The notes under the pieces: generated by a model
What the model was told of the DNA's origin: nothing
Seen by the model: the letters and a program-made list of their open reading frames with translations, nothing else
Databases searched by the model: none
NCBI RefSeq assembly: GCF_027625935.1
Contig: NZ_CP115300.1
Location: forward strand, 8,680,001-8,744,000
From: Streptomyces camelliae
GTDB taxonomy: Bacteria; Actinomycetota; Actinomycetes; Streptomycetales; Streptomycetaceae
DNA: 64,000 bases
Direction: 5' to 3'
Part shown: piece by piece, positions 62,437 to 64,000 of the stretch
How the letters are laid out: the number at the start of each line of letters is the position of its first letter
How positions within the stretch are numbered: the stretch's first letter is position 1
Translations under genes and position numbers: made by a program

Positions 62437-63386
62437 TCGCCGAGGGGACTGCGCAGGTACAGGACGACGTGTCCGTGCCGGGCCCGCGTCACCAGCCGCG
62501 CACGGTGCAGGACGCCGAGGTGCTGACTCACCGTGCCGGGGCTGAGGCCCAGTCTGTGGGCCAGGTCGGTGGTGCTGGCGGGCTCCGCCAGAAGGGCCAG
62601 GAGACGGGCCCGGGTGCTGCCGAGGAGGTCGGCCAGAGCCTTCGGCGGGGCGGCCGTGCCCGGGTGCCAGACCGTCGCACGGCCTCGCGCGGGGTAGCCG
62701 ATCCTGGGTGGCAGCGCCGGGTTGACGAGTGTGCTGGCATGGTCGCAGAACAGGGACGGGGTGAACGCCACTCCGCGGCCGTCCACCGCGAGGTCGCGGT
62801 GTTCGTGACGGAGGGCGTCCACGGTGAGGGTGCCGGCCTGCCAGCGCAGGCCCGGGTCGATGTCGGCGAACAGTGCCGCGGCCCCGCCGTCCGTCAGCCG
62901 CTGGGCCCGGTGCAGGACGTCGGCGCGCAGCACGGCCTGCATGCGCGGCCAGTGCGGTGCGATCACGAGGGCCCAGTAGGCGTGCACGGCGTCGACGATG
63001 CGGTCGAGCAGGCCCGCGGGGTCTTCGTGCGCCTGCTGGAGGCCGGGGTGCAGTGCCGTACCGCTGGCGGCCTGGATCAGCTCGCTTCGCACACGCTCGG
63101 GCGGGGTCGCCCGCAGCGCGGTGAACTCGTCGTCGATGTCGGGGGACGGGCCGGTCGGGTGCGGGGTCAGGAAGTCGGGGATGCGCCGGCGCGGGCCGAC
63201 CAGCGATTGCAGCAGGGGCCAGTCGAGTTGCCGCAGCAGTGGGGCGCAGTGGCGCAGAAAGGGCTGATGTTCGGCGTGCCGGACCGGGTTCTGCCACGCC
63301 CACAGGCTCAGCACGGTCTCCTGCAGGGGTGAACAGGCGAACCTGACGGAGGCGAGGTCGTCCAGGTCGAGCCGTAGCAGCAGCAT
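62412..63386 (-). CDS. DUF5937 / ArsR-type HTH transcriptional regulator
   Basis: The 324-residue protein has the same plan as the one at 15513: N-terminal DUF5937 region ([35 protein letters not shown]) and a C-terminal ArsR helix-turn-helix ([37 protein letters not shown]). Start at 63386 follows its family's N-terminus. It converges with the MBL-hydrolase gene. It is likely a repressor of a neighbouring transporter or hydrolase; none is certain. Confidence 0.8.
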   Translation of the reverse strand: MLLLRLDLDDLASVRFACSPLQETVLSLWAWQNPVRHAEHQPFLRHCAPLLRQLDWPLLQSLVGPRRRIPDFLTPHPTGPSPDIDDEFTALRATPPERVRSELIQAASGTALHPGLQQAHEDPAGLLDRIVDAVHAYWALVIAPHWPRMQAVLRADVLHRAQRLTDGGAAALFADIDPGLRWQAGTLTVDALRHEHRDLAVDGRGVAFTPSLFCDHASTLVNPALPPRIGYPARGRATVWHPGTAAPPKALADLLGSTRARLLALLAEPASTTDLAHRLGLSPGTVSQHLGVLHRARLVTRARHGHVVLYLRSPLGDQLAVPLK

Positions 63387-63434
63387 TCGGCCTAGCGTAG
63401 ATCGCTCGCACGGCTGGTGCTCGGCCCGGTGGGA

Positions 63435-64000
63435 TCACCGACCGGTGCGGGAGTGGGCGTCCGGGGCCGCGGCCTCCAGTTCGGCGATGCTGCCCGACAT
63501 GATGGTCCGCACATGCTGGGTGATGTGCTCCGCAGGCCAGTCCCACCAGGCCACCGCCAGCAGCCGGGCGACGTCCTGTGCGTCGTAGCGGGTGCGGATG
63601 AGGCGGGCCGGATTGCCGCCGACGATGCCGTAGTCGGGTACGTCGCTGGTGACCACCGCGCCCGAGCCGATGATCGCGCCGTGTCCGATCCGTACGCCCG
63701 GCATCACCATGGTGCCGTGACCGAACCAGACGTCGTTGCCGACGACGGTGTCCCCTCGGTTCGGCAGGCCGGTGAGCAGGTCGAAGTGGTCGGCCCACGC
63801 ACCGCCCATGGTGGGAAAAGGGAAGGTCGAGGGGCCGTCCATGCGATGGTTGGCGCCGTTCATGATGAACCGCACTCCGGTGCCCAGAGCGCAGAACTTG
63901 CCGATGATCAACTTCTCCGGCCCGTAGTGATAGAGCACGTTGCGCGTCTCGAACGCCGTCGGGTCGTCCGGGTCGTCGTAGTACGAGTACTCTCCGACCT
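63435..64000 (-). CDS. CatB-like hexapeptide-repeat O-acetyltransferase (5' end outside the window)
   Basis: The frame runs off the right edge (start not seen); 188 residues are visible, beginning VGEYSYYDDPDDPTAFETRNVLYHYGPEKL. It has the left-handed beta-helix repeats IIGKFCALGTGVRFIMNGANHR, GDTVVGNDVWFGHGTMVMPGVRIGHGAIIGSGAVVTSDVPDYGIVGGNPARLIRTR, typical of xenobiotic acetyltransferases (VatD/CatB group). The histidine of NGANHR is the catalytic base in the family. Vat relatives inactivate type A streptogramins, but many members have other substrates. Confidence 0.85.
   Translation of the reverse strand, partial: VGEYSYYDDPDDPTAFETRNVLYHYGPEKLIIGKFCALGTGVRFIMNGANHRMDGPSTFPFPTMGGAWADHFDLLTGLPNRGDTVVGNDVWFGHGTMVMPGVRIGHGAIIGSGAVVTSDVPDYGIVGGNPARLIRTRYDAQDVARLLAVAWWDWPAEHITQHVRTIMSGSIAELEAAAPDAHSRTGR

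Overview
The window is a 64 kb stretch of a very GC-rich actinobacterial chromosome, almost certainly Streptomyces or a close relative. The signs are strong G/C bias at third codon positions, many GTG and a few TTG starts, mycothiol genes (mscR, mshA, a mycothiol-dependent isomerase-fold protein), a SpoIIE-type phosphatase, a SigB/SigF-type sigma factor, PaaX and DUF5937-ArsR regulators, secreted hydrolases and GH42/GH10/GH62 remnants. No rRNA, tRNA, CRISPR array, replication origin or intact insertion sequence was recognised.

Layout. (1) 0-10 kb: glycine-betaine catabolism: mscR (formaldehyde disposal), solA (sarcosine-oxidase family), a Rieske betaine monooxygenase, its reductase, a GcvH-like protein and sdaA, with a sensor phosphatase inserted. 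Betaine would be demethylated stepwise toward glycine, serine and pyruvate, with the released formaldehyde captured by mycothiol; mshA follows at 10-11.3 kb. (2) 11.4-22.3 kb: MFS exporter, secreted hydrolase and PaaX regulator; DUF5937-ArsR regulator; YbaK; LysE; TOPRIM protein; secreted HNH-like protein; a divergent TetR/SRPBCC pair; a secreted SgcJ-like protein. (3) 22.3-26.6 kb: GH42 beta-galactosidase locus with LacI, flanked by two deletion-made chimeras. (4) 26.7-31.4 kb: two MarR regulators beside pirin and Old Yellow Enzyme genes, and a cation diffusion facilitator. (5) 31.7-40.6 kb: stress and DNA repair: two CBS proteins, PfpI, a hydrolase plus an unknown 464-residue protein, a SigB-like sigma factor, UdgX, Fpg/Nei, Ku, YbdK. 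Several of these genes carry GGGTAC, the -10 element of SigB-type promoters. (6) 41-49 kb: small metabolic genes mixed with broken genes and the debris of a tyrosine-recombinase element. (7) 48-53.5 kb: three Gfo/Idh/MocA dehydrogenases (one intact), a LacI regulator with two identical operators, and a virginiamycin B lyase. (8) 54-58 kb: metal-efflux unit (CDF, ArsR sensor, P1B-4 ATPase, 2Fe-2S protein). (9) 58-61.6 kb: a graveyard of broken genes (GNAT, TAP-like peptidase, GH10/GH62, methyltransferase) around an intact DUF998 protein. (10) 61.6-64 kb: MBL-fold hydrolase, a second DUF5937-ArsR regulator and the 3' part of a CatB-like acetyltransferase.

The most striking feature is the number of genes that are two pieces of unrelated or distant coding sequence joined together: MBL/GcvT at 1.1 kb, secreted protein/histidine kinase at 22.3 kb, permease tail at 25.3 kb, HTH/VOC at 46.4 kb, truncated Gfo at 48.3 kb, GH10/GH62 at 61 kb and a methyltransferase stub at 61.5 kb. 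They look like scars of many medium-size deletions. A family of G-rich palindromic repeats has also inserted into two genes, in frame in mscR. All functional statements rest on reading the sequence; no database search was run.
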